From the NCBI RefSeq assembly GCF_042657065.1, contig NZ_JBHSNF010000001.1, forward strand, positions 682,001 to 746,000: a stretch of DNA of 64,000 bases, written 5' to 3'. Origin of the DNA: Rhodanobacter ginsengisoli. GTDB taxonomy: Bacteria; Pseudomonadota; Gammaproteobacteria; Xanthomonadales; Rhodanobacteraceae. Under the pieces are notes generated by a model that had not been told where the DNA came from, ran no database searches, and saw nothing but the letters and a program-made list of their open reading frames with translations. Of this stretch, positions 9,204 to 18,194 are shown piece by piece (positions within the stretch are counted from its first letter, which is position 1; each line of letters opens with the position of its first letter). The position numbers were made by a program, and so were the translations under genes.

Positions 9204-9572
9204 ATGGCCAGGGTCACCGGACTGGGCGGCATCTTCTTCAAGTCGCGCGACCCGACCGCGCTGGCCGCGTGGTACGCGGAGCATCTCGGCCTGCAGGTCG
9301 ACGACTGGGGCGGCGTGCGTTTCGACGAGGACGAGGAGCGTCCCGGCTACACTCTGTGGTCGGCGTTTGCTGCCGACACCACCTACTTCGCGCCCAGCAC
9401 GCAGCCGTTCATGGTGAATTTCCGCGTCGACGATCTCGACGCATTGCTGGCGCAACTGCGCGCTGCCGGCGTCGAAGTCGACCCGCGCATCGAAGAAAGC
9501 GAGTTCGGCCGTTTCGGCTGGATCATGGATCCCGACGGCACCCGCATCGAGCTGTGGCAGCCGCCGGCGTGA
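9204..9572 (+). CDS. VOC family (glyoxalase/bleomycin-resistance fold) protein
   Basis: A 122-residue protein with paired beta-alpha-beta-beta-beta motifs. Its segments GIFFKSRDPTALAAWYAEHLGL and WIMDPDGTRIELWQPP are diagnostic for the vicinal-oxygen-chelate fold. WIMDPDGTRIELW carries the usual metal-ligand Glu. An AGGAGG lies about 10 bp before the ATG. Substrate unknown; relatives include glyoxalase I-like isomerases and dioxygenases. It ends 4 bp from the stop of the convergent lepB. Confidence 0.88.
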   Translation: MARVTGLGGIFFKSRDPTALAAWYAEHLGLQVDDWGGVRFDEDEERPGYTLWSAFAADTTYFAPSTQPFMVNFRVDDLDALLAQLRAAGVEVDPRIEESEFGRFGWIMDPDGTRIELWQPPA

Positions 9573-9576
9573 GGCG

Positions 9577-10251
9577 TCAATCGAGCCTTGCGCCGAAGCG
9601 ATCCGCGCGCGGCAGGTAGTGATCGGCCGGGTCCAGCGACGCCACCACGTGGCGTGAGCGGCCCAGGAATTCGTTGCGCGGGAAGAATCCGAAGTAGCGG
9701 GAGTCCATGCTGTTGTCGCGGTCGTCGCCGAGCAGCAGGTACTGGCCGGCCGGCACCGTCACCGGGCCGAAGTTGCTGGCGCGCCCGGGCCCGGCGTCGG
9801 ACAGGCGTATCGCGTGGCGCATGCTGCCGTAGCGTTCGATTTCGTAATGCGCCGGGTCCAGTCGATCGTCGTGGATGCCGCTGCGGGCAGTCGGGCGGTA
9901 ACTGGCGGCAAGGCCATTGATGAAGAGCACGTTGTTGCGCATGGCGACCTGGTCGCCGGGCAAGCCGATCACCCTTTTCACCAATCGCTCGTGGGCGGCG
10001 TGCGAATCCAGCACCACGATGTCGCCGCGCTGCGGGTCGGCCAGGTGCAGCAGGCTGATGTGGGTCAGCGGCAGGCGCAGGTCATAGGCCATGCGGTCGA
10101 CCAGGATGCGGTCGCCGATGTGGATGGTGGGCTGCATCGAGCCGGTCGGCACCACGTTCCAGTCGGCCACGGCACTGCGGAACATGATCATGCACAACAG
10201 GAAGGTGATGAAGCCCTTGTTGCGGGCCAGAAACGTTGCGATCTTGCGCAT
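9577..10251 (-). CDS. lepB: signal peptidase I (type I leader peptidase)
   Basis: 224 residues: one N-terminal membrane helix (about 12-30), then the periplasmic catalytic domain. The nucleophile is Ser38 in PTGSMQP and the general base is Lys92 in RLVKRVIGLPGD. The GDDRDNSMDSRYFGF box is conserved near the C-terminus. It cleaves signal peptides from exported proteins. It is short, with a single membrane helix, and is not next to lepA/rnc, so it may be a second or specialised signal peptidase rather than the housekeeping copy; that is inference. Confidence 0.93.
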   Translation of the reverse strand: MRKIATFLARNKGFITFLLCMIMFRSAVADWNVVPTGSMQPTIHIGDRILVDRMAYDLRLPLTHISLLHLADPQRGDIVVLDSHAAHERLVKRVIGLPGDQVAMRNNVLFINGLAASYRPTARSGIHDDRLDPAHYEIERYGSMRHAIRLSDAGPGRASNFGPVTVPAGQYLLLGDDRDNSMDSRYFGFFPRNEFLGRSRHVVASLDPADHYLPRADRFGARLD

Positions 10252-10449
10252 GGTTCCCCTCCGATGGACGAATGCGTGGCCCCGGGCGGGGCGATTTCAC
10301 CGATGGCTTCTGCAAGTGACCGCCACCGCCGGGCGAAGTTGCACGAACATCGCAAAGTCAGATTGTCGCCCCCGCGGCGGCCCCGCTCGCCTGCGGCCGG
10401 GCCGTTGCGACTGCTGTGATCGACGCTCCATTCGAGGGAGGAGCGTGTG

Positions 10450-11829
10450 ATGGCTGCATGGACACAGACGGTGACCGCCAAGGTGCTCGGCATCGGCGTG
10501 CTGGCGCTGCTGATGACGATACCGCTGATGCAGGTGAATGGCCTGGTGCAGGAGCGGCAGCAGCTGCGCGAGACGGCGGTCACGCAGATCGCGCAGGGCT
10601 GGGGCGGCGACCAGGTGCTCGGTGGCCCGGTGCTGGTGGTGCCGACCATGCGCCAGGTCGGCGTGGCGGAAAACCAGCCGTACCAGCTGCGCGCAGGCAG
10701 CGAGAGCATGCTCGCCGACACGCTGAAGATGGACGTGGCGATGTCGGTGCAGACCCGCAGCTACGGCATCTACAGCGTGCCGGTATTCGTCTCCACGGTG
10801 AAACTCAGCGCGCAGTTCCGGGCGCAGGACCTGGCCCGCTTCCGCCACGGCAGCAGCGCGTCATGGCAGGGTGGCAAGGCCGAATTGCGGTTGCCGATCG
10901 GCGACCTGCGCGGGCTGCGGGAAATCACCGACCTGCGCATCAACGGCAGGCCCGCCCGCTTCGATTCGTCGGCAGAGCGGCTGGGTCCGTGGCCGAACGT
11001 GGTGGTGCCGATCGATCTGGATGCGCTGGCAGATCAATCCATCGACGTGGAGATCGGACTCGAGCTGGCCGGCACCGAATCGCTGCAGTTGCTGCCGCTG
11101 GCCCGCAGTACCGACGTGAACATGCGCGCGCCGTGGCGCGACCCCAGTTTCGTGGGCGCGGCGCTGCCGCTGGAGCATCAGCTCGACACCCACGGCTTCA
11201 GCGCGCACTGGCACCTGCTCGATCTGAACCGCAGTTACGGCCAGCACTGGAGCGATACCGACGACGGCATGAAACCGGCGCTGCAGGCGTCGAGCTTCGG
11301 CGTGCAGCTGTACCAGCCGGTGGACGTGTACCAGCGCAACGTGCGCGCCGGCAAATACGGCCTGCTGTTCATCGCGATGACGTTCGTTGCGTTCTTCCTG
11401 TTCGAGGTGCTCCGTCGGCTGCGCGTGCACCCGGTGCAATACCTGCTGGTCGGTACCGCGCTGGCCACGTTCTATGTCGTGCTGCTGGCACTGTCCGAAC
11501 AGATCGGCTTCGGCGCGGCGTATGCGCTGGCCGCGTCGGCGGTGGTGCTGATCGTGGGCGGCTACGCGATGGCGGTCCTGCGGGCCCGGCGCGCCGGGAT
11601 GCTGCTGGGCGGCGTGCTGGGGCTGATCTACGCGATGCTGTACGGGTTGATCGCGGCCGAGCAGTACGCCTTGCTGATCGGTGCCCTGGTGTTGCTGGTG
11701 ATGGTGGCGCTGATGATGTACCTGACCCGCCGCATCGACTGGTATGCCTACGTGCCGATGACCCCGGGACCGACCACCGCGGCAGCGGCCTCGTCCGGGC
11801 CGCCAGCCGCTATCATGGAACGATCATGA
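10450..11829 (+). CDS. creD: CreD-like inner-membrane protein
   Basis: A 459-residue CreD family protein: one N-terminal helix (about 10-30), a large periplasmic domain containing GGPVLVVP, and a block of five or six membrane helices from about 300 onward (YGLLFIAMTFVAFFLFEVLRR and following). CreD affects envelope integrity and beta-lactam response in other gammaproteobacteria; its biochemical role is unknown. No creBC two-component genes are adjacent. GGGAGGAG ends 6 bp before the ATG at 10450; a GTG at 10447 is too close to it. The stop overlaps the tsaB start (ATGA). Confidence 0.92.
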   Translation: MAAWTQTVTAKVLGIGVLALLMTIPLMQVNGLVQERQQLRETAVTQIAQGWGGDQVLGGPVLVVPTMRQVGVAENQPYQLRAGSESMLADTLKMDVAMSVQTRSYGIYSVPVFVSTVKLSAQFRAQDLARFRHGSSASWQGGKAELRLPIGDLRGLREITDLRINGRPARFDSSAERLGPWPNVVVPIDLDALADQSIDVEIGLELAGTESLQLLPLARSTDVNMRAPWRDPSFVGAALPLEHQLDTHGFSAHWHLLDLNRSYGQHWSDTDDGMKPALQASSFGVQLYQPVDVYQRNVRAGKYGLLFIAMTFVAFFLFEVLRRLRVHPVQYLLVGTALATFYVVLLALSEQIGFGAAYALAASAVVLIVGGYAMAVLRARRAGMLLGGVLGLIYAMLYGLIAAEQYALLIGALVLLVMVALMMYLTRRIDWYAYVPMTPGPTTAAAASSGPPAAIMERS

Positions 11830-12518
11830 ATCTGCTCGCCATCGAAACCGCCACCGAAGCCTGCTCCGTCGCGCTGATCCACGGCGACGAACTGATCGCC
11901 CGCAGCGAGATCGCGCCACGTCGGCATACCGAACTGGTCCTGCCGATGGCCGACGCGCTGCTGGCCGAAGCCGGCATCGGCCGGCTGGCGCTGGACGCGA
12001 TCGCGGTGGGCCGAGGGCCCGGCGCGTTCACCGGCGTGCGACTGGGCGTGTCGCTGGCGCAGGGCATGGCGCTGGCGCTGGATCTGCCGGTGATCACCAT
12101 CTCCTCGCTGGCCGCGCTGGCGCTGGAAGCGCCGGAAGAGGAGCACACCGCGATCCTGGCCGTGATCGACGCACGCATGGGCGAGATCTACGCCGCCTGC
12201 TACCGCCGCGACGGCAACGGCGGCCTGGTCGCACTGGACAAGGAGCGGGTCTGCACCGCGGACACGCTGTCGCTGCCCGAGGCCGCCACATGGCAGGTGG
12301 TCGGCAGCGGCTGGGCCACCTATGCCACGGTGCTGAGCCAGCGCCTCACCGGCATCCTGCATTCCGCCGACGGCATGCGTTACCCGCAGGCCGCGCATGT
12401 CGCCGAACTGGCGATGCGCGAGTTCAGGGCCGGTCGCGTGCTGGCGCCCGAGCTGGCCCTGCCGGTGTACCTGCGCGACAAGGTGGCATTGACGCTGGTG
12501 GAGCAGGGCAAGGCCTGA
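11826..12518 (+). CDS. tsaB: TsaB, tRNA threonylcarbamoyladenosine biosynthesis protein
   Basis: A 230-residue ASKHA-fold protein starting MNLLAIETATEACSVAL and containing GRGPGAFTGVRLG, which identifies TsaB/YeaZ. It dimerises with TsaD and, with TsaE and TsaC, makes the t6A37 modification in ANN-decoding tRNAs. The ATG overlaps the creD stop by 4 bp, so translation is probably coupled. Confidence 0.95.
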   Translation: MNLLAIETATEACSVALIHGDELIARSEIAPRRHTELVLPMADALLAEAGIGRLALDAIAVGRGPGAFTGVRLGVSLAQGMALALDLPVITISSLAALALEAPEEEHTAILAVIDARMGEIYAACYRRDGNGGLVALDKERVCTADTLSLPEAATWQVVGSGWATYATVLSQRLTGILHSADGMRYPQAAHVAELAMREFRAGRVLAPELALPVYLRDKVALTLVEQGKA

Positions 12519-12633
12519 GTGGATCGGTCCGGGGCCATGCGCGGCCATGCGCTTCCTCCGGCGCCGCTGGCACAGCCATCTCCATCGACGCGGTACCATG
12601 ACGCTTCATCGTTGAGAAAGTGGCGGGTGCCGC

Positions 12634-13254
12634 ATGCTGGGAAAATGGTTGGCTCTGCTCGCCAGTGCGGTCATCGCGGTGATCTCCCGGCTGGGATACC
12701 TGGGCATCGTGCTGCTGATGGGCATCGAGAGTGCCTGCATTCCGTTGCCCTCCGAGATCATCATGCCGTTTTCGGGCTACCTGGTATCCCAGGGCACGCT
12801 GACGCTGGGCATGGTCGCCCTGGCCGGAGCGGTCGGTTGCCTGATCGGGTCATGGCTGGCTTACGCCGTCGGGGCGTGGGGCGGTCGCCCGCTGATCGAG
12901 CGCTACGGCAAGTACATGTTGATCTCCAGCCACGACCTCGATCTGGCCGATCGCTGGTTTCAACGACACGGCGACATCACCATCTTCGTCGGTCGCCTGC
13001 TGCCAGTCATCCGCACCTTCATCGCCTTTCCTGCCGGCGTGGTGCGCATGTCGCCATGGCGATTCAGTGTGTACACCTTCCTCGGCTCCTTCCTCTGGTG
13101 CTGGGGCCTGGCCTGGATCGGCATGAAGCTGGGCGAACACTGGGACACGCTGGGTGTCTATTTCCATCGCTTCGACGGGTTGATCGCCGGCGGCCTGCTC
13201 ATCGCCATCGGGCTCTATGTGTGGCGTCACCTTCGCCAGATGCGGCGTGCCTGA
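12634..13254 (+). CDS. DedA family membrane protein
   Basis: 206 residues with the DedA/SNARE-associated signatures ESACIPLPSEIIMPFSGYL near the N-terminus and GRLLPVIRTFIAFPAGVVRM near the middle, plus several membrane helices. Bacterial DedA proteins are undecaprenyl-phosphate or phospholipid flippases/transporters needed for envelope homeostasis. The initiating ATG follows a GGCGGGTGCCGC stretch. It is convergent with the diguanylate cyclase, with a 117-bp gap and no clear terminator. Confidence 0.92.
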   Translation: MLGKWLALLASAVIAVISRLGYLGIVLLMGIESACIPLPSEIIMPFSGYLVSQGTLTLGMVALAGAVGCLIGSWLAYAVGAWGGRPLIERYGKYMLISSHDLDLADRWFQRHGDITIFVGRLLPVIRTFIAFPAGVVRMSPWRFSVYTFLGSFLWCWGLAWIGMKLGEHWDTLGVYFHRFDGLIAGGLLIAIGLYVWRHLRQMRRA

Positions 13255-13371
13255 GCCGGCGACTCCGGTGGGTGGCGGGGCGCAGCAGGTCCGGTCTCCC
13301 GGTCGGCAAGCGCACGAAACTCGCCGGGACCGACCTTGTCGTCCCTGATCCGGGCTGTGCCCCTGGCCTGA

Positions 13372-14547
13372 CTAGGTCGTCGTCTCTTTCAGTCGCACCG
13401 CATTGCGTCCCGATGCCTTCGCCTCGTACATCGCCGCATCCGCACGTGCCACCGCATCCTCCACGGCCTCGTCCCGGCGGCATTCGGTCACGCCCGCCGA
13501 AAATGTCAGCGGTGGCCCGCCGGCATGGGGCATCGTGGGCATCCGTTTGAGCAGGCGCCGGATGATCGTTGCCGCTTGCGCTGCGCGGGTGTCCGGCAGC
13601 AGTACCAGAAACTCCTCACCACCCCAGCGCGCAATCAGGTCGCAGGCGCGCAGCGTGGCCACGGCTTCGGCGGCAAATGCCTGCAGCACGTGGTCGCCGA
13701 AGGCATGGCCATGGGTGTCGTTGATCCGTTTGAAGAAGTCGAGATCGATGATCACCACGCTGAACGGGCTGCCATGGCGCTGAAAGCGGCTGAGTTCCTG
13801 GGCCAGCCGTTGCTGGATGTGGCGCCGATTGACCAGTTCGGTCAGATCGTCGTGGGTGGCCAGTCGCTGGACTTCCTCCATCGCTTCGGACAATGCGCTG
13901 CGCTGCGAGCGGAGCTTGTAGCGAAGCATCGACAAGCGCGCCGCGGTGACCGACAAGGCCGGCAGCACGATGATGATCATCAGCACGTTGATCTGATCCA
14001 GGCGCAGCTCGCTCGTCTTGAGCAGGCCGCCGGGGTCGCCGGTTCTTGACGTTTCCAGCACCGCCACCGTGGCGACCAGGCTGACGAGAGTCAACAGTGT
14101 CAGCCACATGATCCGGCGCCAGCTCAGCGAAAAGGCACCGAAGGCGAAGATCAGCAGCAGGGGATAGAGGGTCGCGCCACGGGCCGGTCCGCAGAGCACG
14201 TAGCCCCATTCCACGCCGATGGAGCCCAGTATCATCTGCGCCGTGGTGAGTGCGGGGTCGGCGAAGCGCTCGCTCCATCCGCTGCGCAGCGCCACGTAGA
14301 CGCCGGTCAGGAACAACACCAGAAAGGCGCACCAGCCGGCATAGCCGATTTCATCGGCGGAACCTGGCCGCAAGGCGAACTTCACCACCAGCGCGCTGCT
14401 CGCGTAGACGATGACGGTGATCCCCCACTGGGTGATCCGGATTCGCCGCCGCGGGTCCGTGCTCAGGAACAACTCCGACAGACGTTGTGGCCACGGCGGC
14501 GCGGACTGAGTGTCGGCGCCTGCCGAGTTCGCGCGATCCGGCGACAT
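13372..14547 (-). CDS. membrane diguanylate cyclase (GGDEF)
   Basis: 391 residues. The N-terminal half has about five or six membrane helices (residues 35-200) forming an unassigned sensor, followed by a short coiled segment and a GGDEF domain from about residue 225. The active-site motif is GGEEF (309-313). RACD (300-303) lies five residues before it and matches the RxxD inhibitory I-site, so it should make c-di-GMP with product feedback. GAAGGTG lies about 6 bp before the ATG. No linked phosphodiesterase is present. Confidence 0.93.
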   Translation of the reverse strand: MSPDRANSAGADTQSAPPWPQRLSELFLSTDPRRRIRITQWGITVIVYASSALVVKFALRPGSADEIGYAGWCAFLVLFLTGVYVALRSGWSERFADPALTTAQMILGSIGVEWGYVLCGPARGATLYPLLLIFAFGAFSLSWRRIMWLTLLTLVSLVATVAVLETSRTGDPGGLLKTSELRLDQINVLMIIIVLPALSVTAARLSMLRYKLRSQRSALSEAMEEVQRLATHDDLTELVNRRHIQQRLAQELSRFQRHGSPFSVVIIDLDFFKRINDTHGHAFGDHVLQAFAAEAVATLRACDLIARWGGEEFLVLLPDTRAAQAATIIRRLLKRMPTMPHAGGPPLTFSAGVTECRRDEAVEDAVARADAAMYEAKASGRNAVRLKETTT

Positions 14548-14873
14548 GGACGTTCACCTTCTTTGGTTGCCGTGGCAGTGGACACGTGGGCGTCAGAGAC
14601 TCGACGAGCCATCGGCACCCGGTTCATCCGGCTGCCGTCACGCCTTCCACCCTGCATCATGTGTTGTCCCGGCGTTCGCGGCCGGTGGGGCTTGTCCGAA
14701 TTCGAAGGGGGATCAACCCAAGATGACGGCAGCTGACGGGTGGACTTGAGCCCCCGGCAGCCGGAATGTGTCCACGTTCGGGGAATGGCGCCAAGACAAC
14801 GGTGACGACTCACCGCTGAGGGGTCGCGCGATCATCCCCCGCGAGGGAAGTGCGCCGCGGCCCGGAAAATTCG
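14548..14873. other. intergenic region between two minus-strand genes
   Basis: 326 bp upstream of the diguanylate cyclase and downstream of the flavin oxidoreductase. The small ORFs here have no ribosome-binding sites or recognisable similarity. It probably holds the cyclase promoter; no box could be assigned with confidence. Confidence 0.5.
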
Positions 14874-16175
14874 CTATGACTCCGGGGCAAGTCCTGCCGT
14901 CGGCGGCGGCTCCGCCCGCGTCCGTTTGCGTGCCATCGCACGCCCGAAGTCCTTCCTGAAGTGCCCCAGCAGCGCACGCCATGGCGACAGTGCCGGTTGC
15001 GGTGGGAGGCCGGCGCCGAGGCGTTCGATCTGGTGGTAGTACCAGCCCGCCTGGGCCTGGTTGTTGAATGCACGCATCGTGGGGGATTTGCTGTTGGGGC
15101 CGCGGTAGCCCTTGCCCAGCACCAGCCGGTCCTCCGGCACCGGCAACGCGGCGAGGCTGCCGGCCAGCATCCGGGCGGGGAAGTCGGGGTCGAGGCAGAA
15201 CGGACGGGCGATGCCGATCATGTCGGTGTCGCCACTCCGCAACGCCGCTTCCATGCCGGCCAGGGTGCGGAAGCCGCCGGTGACCATCACCGGCATGTTG
15301 GCTGCGGCCTTGATCGACCGGGCGTACTTCAAGAACACCGCCTCGCGCTGACGCGTGCTGTCGCGAATCTCGGCCTCGTCATGGGCCTTGAAGAATTCCA
15401 GCTGCTCGTAGGTGCCGCCGGAAATCTCCAGCAGGTCGATGCCGGCCTCGCTGAGCCAGCCCACCACCTGGATGCATTCCTCCAGGGTGAAACCGCCCTG
15501 CACGAAGTCGGAGGAGTTGAGCTTCACCGCGATCGGGTAGTCGACACCCACGTTGGCGCGCACGGCGCGGATCACCTCCAGCAGCAGGCGGGCGCGGTGG
15601 GCCAGCGTGCCGCCCCAGCGGTCCGTGCGACGGTTCGTGCGCGGCGACAGGAACTGCGACAGCAGGTAACCGTGTGCGGCGTGGATCTGCACGCCATCGA
15701 AGCGGGCCGCCTTCAACACGCCCGCGGTACGCGCGAAACGGGCGATCACGTCGAGGATGTCCGCTTCGGTCATCGCGCGCGGCTTGCCGAAGTTGCCGGC
15801 CACGGCGAGCTGGACTTCCGACGGCGCCAGTGGCGTCAGGGTGACCAGTCGCGGGCATTGCCGGCCGGGGTGACTGATCTGCGCCCACAACTGGCTGCCG
15901 TTGGCGTGGACGGCATCCGCCCAGGCCTTCAGCGCGTCGATGCCCGAGTCGTCTTCCACCACGACGTTGCCGGCGCGCTCGAGGTAGCGTCGGTCGATCA
16001 TGATGTTGCCGCTGAGCAGCAGGCCTGCACCGCCACCGGCCCATTTCGCATAGAGACGCTGGTGTGCCGCGGTGGCGCGGCCCAGGGGGTCGGCCAGACC
16101 TTCGGTCATCGCCGCCTTGCAGAAACGGTTGGCCAGCATGTGGCCGCAGGGCAGGGCGAGGGATTGCTCGATCAA
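14874..16175 (-). CDS. Old Yellow Enzyme family NADH:flavin oxidoreductase
   Basis: A 433-residue FMN TIM-barrel protein. NRFCKAAMTEGLAD at the N-terminus, SHPGRQ, the substrate/flavin motif HAAHGYLLSQFLSPRTNRR and MVTGGFRTLAGM are all OYE-family signatures. There is no C-terminal Fe-S/FAD extension, so it is not a full 2,4-dienoyl-CoA reductase. Such enzymes reduce activated C=C bonds; the physiological substrate is unknown. The start appears to be a TTG at 16175 with only a weak ribosome-binding site, so a few residues are uncertain. Confidence 0.9.
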   Translation of the reverse strand: MIEQSLALPCGHMLANRFCKAAMTEGLADPLGRATAAHQRLYAKWAGGGAGLLLSGNIMIDRRYLERAGNVVVEDDSGIDALKAWADAVHANGSQLWAQISHPGRQCPRLVTLTPLAPSEVQLAVAGNFGKPRAMTEADILDVIARFARTAGVLKAARFDGVQIHAAHGYLLSQFLSPRTNRRTDRWGGTLAHRARLLLEVIRAVRANVGVDYPIAVKLNSSDFVQGGFTLEECIQVVGWLSEAGIDLLEISGGTYEQLEFFKAHDEAEIRDSTRQREAVFLKYARSIKAAANMPVMVTGGFRTLAGMEAALRSGDTDMIGIARPFCLDPDFPARMLAGSLAALPVPEDRLVLGKGYRGPNSKSPTMRAFNNQAQAGWYYHQIERLGAGLPPQPALSPWRALLGHFRKDFGRAMARKRTRAEPPPTAGLAPES

Positions 16176-16294
16176 GATGGCGATTCCGCTGGAAGGGGCG
16201 TCGGGGCGCTGGCGCCGGTCAGAATATCCATTGCATTAGATCAAGCGATGCGCGCCTGCGCCATCCGGCTCCGTTGCACCGCGCCGCCTGTGCC

Positions 16295-16666
16295 TCAGTG
16301 ACGCCGTGATGCCTGCACGGCACCCAGCAGCGCTTGCCGATCAAACGGCTTGGGCAGAAACAGGATGCCTTCCGGCAGGTCGCTGAAGCTCGATTGCGGG
16401 TTGCCGGAAACCAGCACCACCCGCATCGACGGATCATCGTGGCGAATCCTCTGCGTCAACTGGATGCCGTTCATGCCGCCGGGCATGTTGATGTCGCTGA
16501 TCACCAGGTCGAGATCGGGGTGCTGGCCAAACAGCTCCCAGGCGGCGCGAGCGTTGGCGGCAGCATAGACATGGATGCCCTCGGCCTCGAGGATCATGGT
16601 GGTGATCTCGCGGGCCTTCACGTCATCCTCGACCAGCAGGATGGTTTGATCGTCCAGGGGGGGCAT
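16295..16666 (-). CDS. stand-alone response-regulator receiver (REC) protein
   Basis: 123 residues, almost exactly one REC domain. Acid pocket is Asp14/Asp15 in VEDD, the phosphoacceptor Asp58 in VISDIN, Ser87 in LVSGN, and Lys106 in LPKPFD. It lacks a DNA-binding or enzymatic output domain. Such proteins act by phospho-dependent contacts or as phosphate shuttles. It is transcribed away from the sensor kinase at 16766 across about 99 bp, so the two likely form a pair. Confidence 0.92.
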   Translation of the reverse strand: MPPLDDQTILLVEDDVKAREITTMILEAEGIHVYAAANARAAWELFGQHPDLDLVISDINMPGGMNGIQLTQRIRHDDPSMRVVLVSGNPQSSFSDLPEGILFLPKPFDRQALLGAVQASRRH

Positions 16667-16765
16667 GCGTATCCAACGGTAGTGAGAGTCGACACTGCTG
16701 CTTGCACCGTGCACACGCGGTGATGACTCGAAGGGACTATCCTGCGGAACACGAGGATTTTCAGC

Positions 16766-18046
16766 ATGAGCGTTGCCGAGTACTACAAGCAAATCGTTGA
16801 GGCATCGCTGGATGGCGTCATGCAGATCGATGCCACCGGGCATGTTGCTTTCACCAACCGCAACGGCTGCCGGCTGCTGGGCATCAAGGAGCCGGAGCAA
16901 TCGATCGAGCGCACCTGGGTCTCGCTGTGGCCCGAATCCTCCCGCGTGCGCGCCGGCGAGGCATTGCAGGGTGCCCGGCGCGGCAAACGGATGCAGTTCA
17001 CCAGCATGTCCTCCGGCCCCAAGCGTGAGGAAAAGTGGTGGATGTCCACGCTGACCCCCTTGCTTGACGACGCCGGCCAGGTTCAGAGCGTACTGATCAT
17101 CAGTCGCGACATCACGGAACAGATGCGCGTGCAGGATGCGCTGGATGCGATCACCCGCAACCTCAAGAGCCGGCTTACCGTGGTCAGCGCGGCACAACAT
17201 GCCGGCGCCCAACGGGAGACCGCGCTGCAGGAAAAGCTCGACATCGCCACGCTGGCCCAGTCGGTGGCCGAACAGGTTTCGCGCCAGGCGCAGAAAAGCG
17301 AGGCGATCGGCCAGCTGGTGGCCGGCATCGCGCACGATTTCAACAACATGCTGCAGACCGCCACCATGAGTCTGAGCGCGGTGCTGGACCGGCCTGAGCG
17401 GCTCGCCAACGATCAGCGCCGGATGCTGGAATATGCCATGGAGGGTGTGCGGCATGCGGCGATCCTGGCCAAGCGGCTGCTCGGCTTCGCCCGCGTGCAC
17501 GCCTATCAGCCGGAACTGGTCGAGGTCCGTGCTCTTGCCGCCGGCATCGAGGGTTTCATCCAGCAAAGCATGGGTCCGGGTATCAGTCTGCTGGTGGATG
17601 ATTCGGCCGGCGAATACTTCACCTTCGCCGATCCGCATTCGATCGAGCAGGCCCTGATGAACCTGTGCATCAACGCGCGCGACGCATGCGACCAAAGCGG
17701 ACCGATCGCGGTGGCCTTCGGCAGGATGTCGATTTCCGACGACGTGGCCAGCACGATACGGGCACCAGGCGAGTACGTGACGATATCGGTCAGCGACGAG
17801 GGTTCGGGCATGAGCGCCGCGACCCGGGAGCGCCTGTTCGAGCCGTATTTCACTACCAAGGCCGAAGGCAAGGGCACCGGGCTGGGTCTGGCGCAGGTCT
17901 ATGGACTGATGCGCCAGTGGGGCGGCTTTGTCGATGTACAGTCGCAGCCCGGCGTGGGCACCACGATGACGCTGGCGTTCCCGCGCGCCGGATCGAATGC
18001 GGCCGGCGAGATGAACGAACCCGTGGAGATCAGCGCGCCGGCGTGA
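16766..18046 (+). CDS. PAS-domain sensor histidine kinase
   Basis: A 426-residue soluble kinase with no membrane helix. An N-terminal PAS domain (about 1-120, starting VAEYYKQIVEASLDGVM) precedes a helical linker, the H-box GIAHDFNNML (phospho-His about 190), the N-box NLCINARDA, the G1 motif DEGSGM, the F box LFEPYFTTK, and GKGTGLGLAQVYG. The HDFNN H-box is of the NtrB-like HisKA type. It probably senses an internal signal and phosphorylates the divergent lone receiver at 16295-16666. Confidence 0.93.
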   Translation: MSVAEYYKQIVEASLDGVMQIDATGHVAFTNRNGCRLLGIKEPEQSIERTWVSLWPESSRVRAGEALQGARRGKRMQFTSMSSGPKREEKWWMSTLTPLLDDAGQVQSVLIISRDITEQMRVQDALDAITRNLKSRLTVVSAAQHAGAQRETALQEKLDIATLAQSVAEQVSRQAQKSEAIGQLVAGIAHDFNNMLQTATMSLSAVLDRPERLANDQRRMLEYAMEGVRHAAILAKRLLGFARVHAYQPELVEVRALAAGIEGFIQQSMGPGISLLVDDSAGEYFTFADPHSIEQALMNLCINARDACDQSGPIAVAFGRMSISDDVASTIRAPGEYVTISVSDEGSGMSAATRERLFEPYFTTKAEGKGTGLGLAQVYGLMRQWGGFVDVQSQPGVGTTMTLAFPRAGSNAAGEMNEPVEISAPA

Positions 18047-18194
18047 GCGATGGGGTCGGCCGCATGTTCATCGGCATGACGTTCCCCGCCGATGCCACTG
18101 GCCACCCCATGCCTGCCCGCGGCTTCGAACCGCTCCCCGGCCGAGGGCGACTCGAGACGGTCGTGCGTCCCCCGCTGGCTGTGGATGTCCGTTT

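Noticed and set aside
12519..13550. 343-codon plus-strand ORF overlapping DedA
   Set aside because: Out-of-frame reading of the DedA gene, whose signatures are clear in the other frame.
14548..14740. possible c-di-GMP (GEMM-like) riboswitch upstream of the diguanylate cyclase
   Set aside because: The minus strand has an AACCGGGTGCCGATGG stretch resembling the GEMM 3' end, but the 5' GGCAAACC..GACGCAAAGCC core is absent and spacing is too short.
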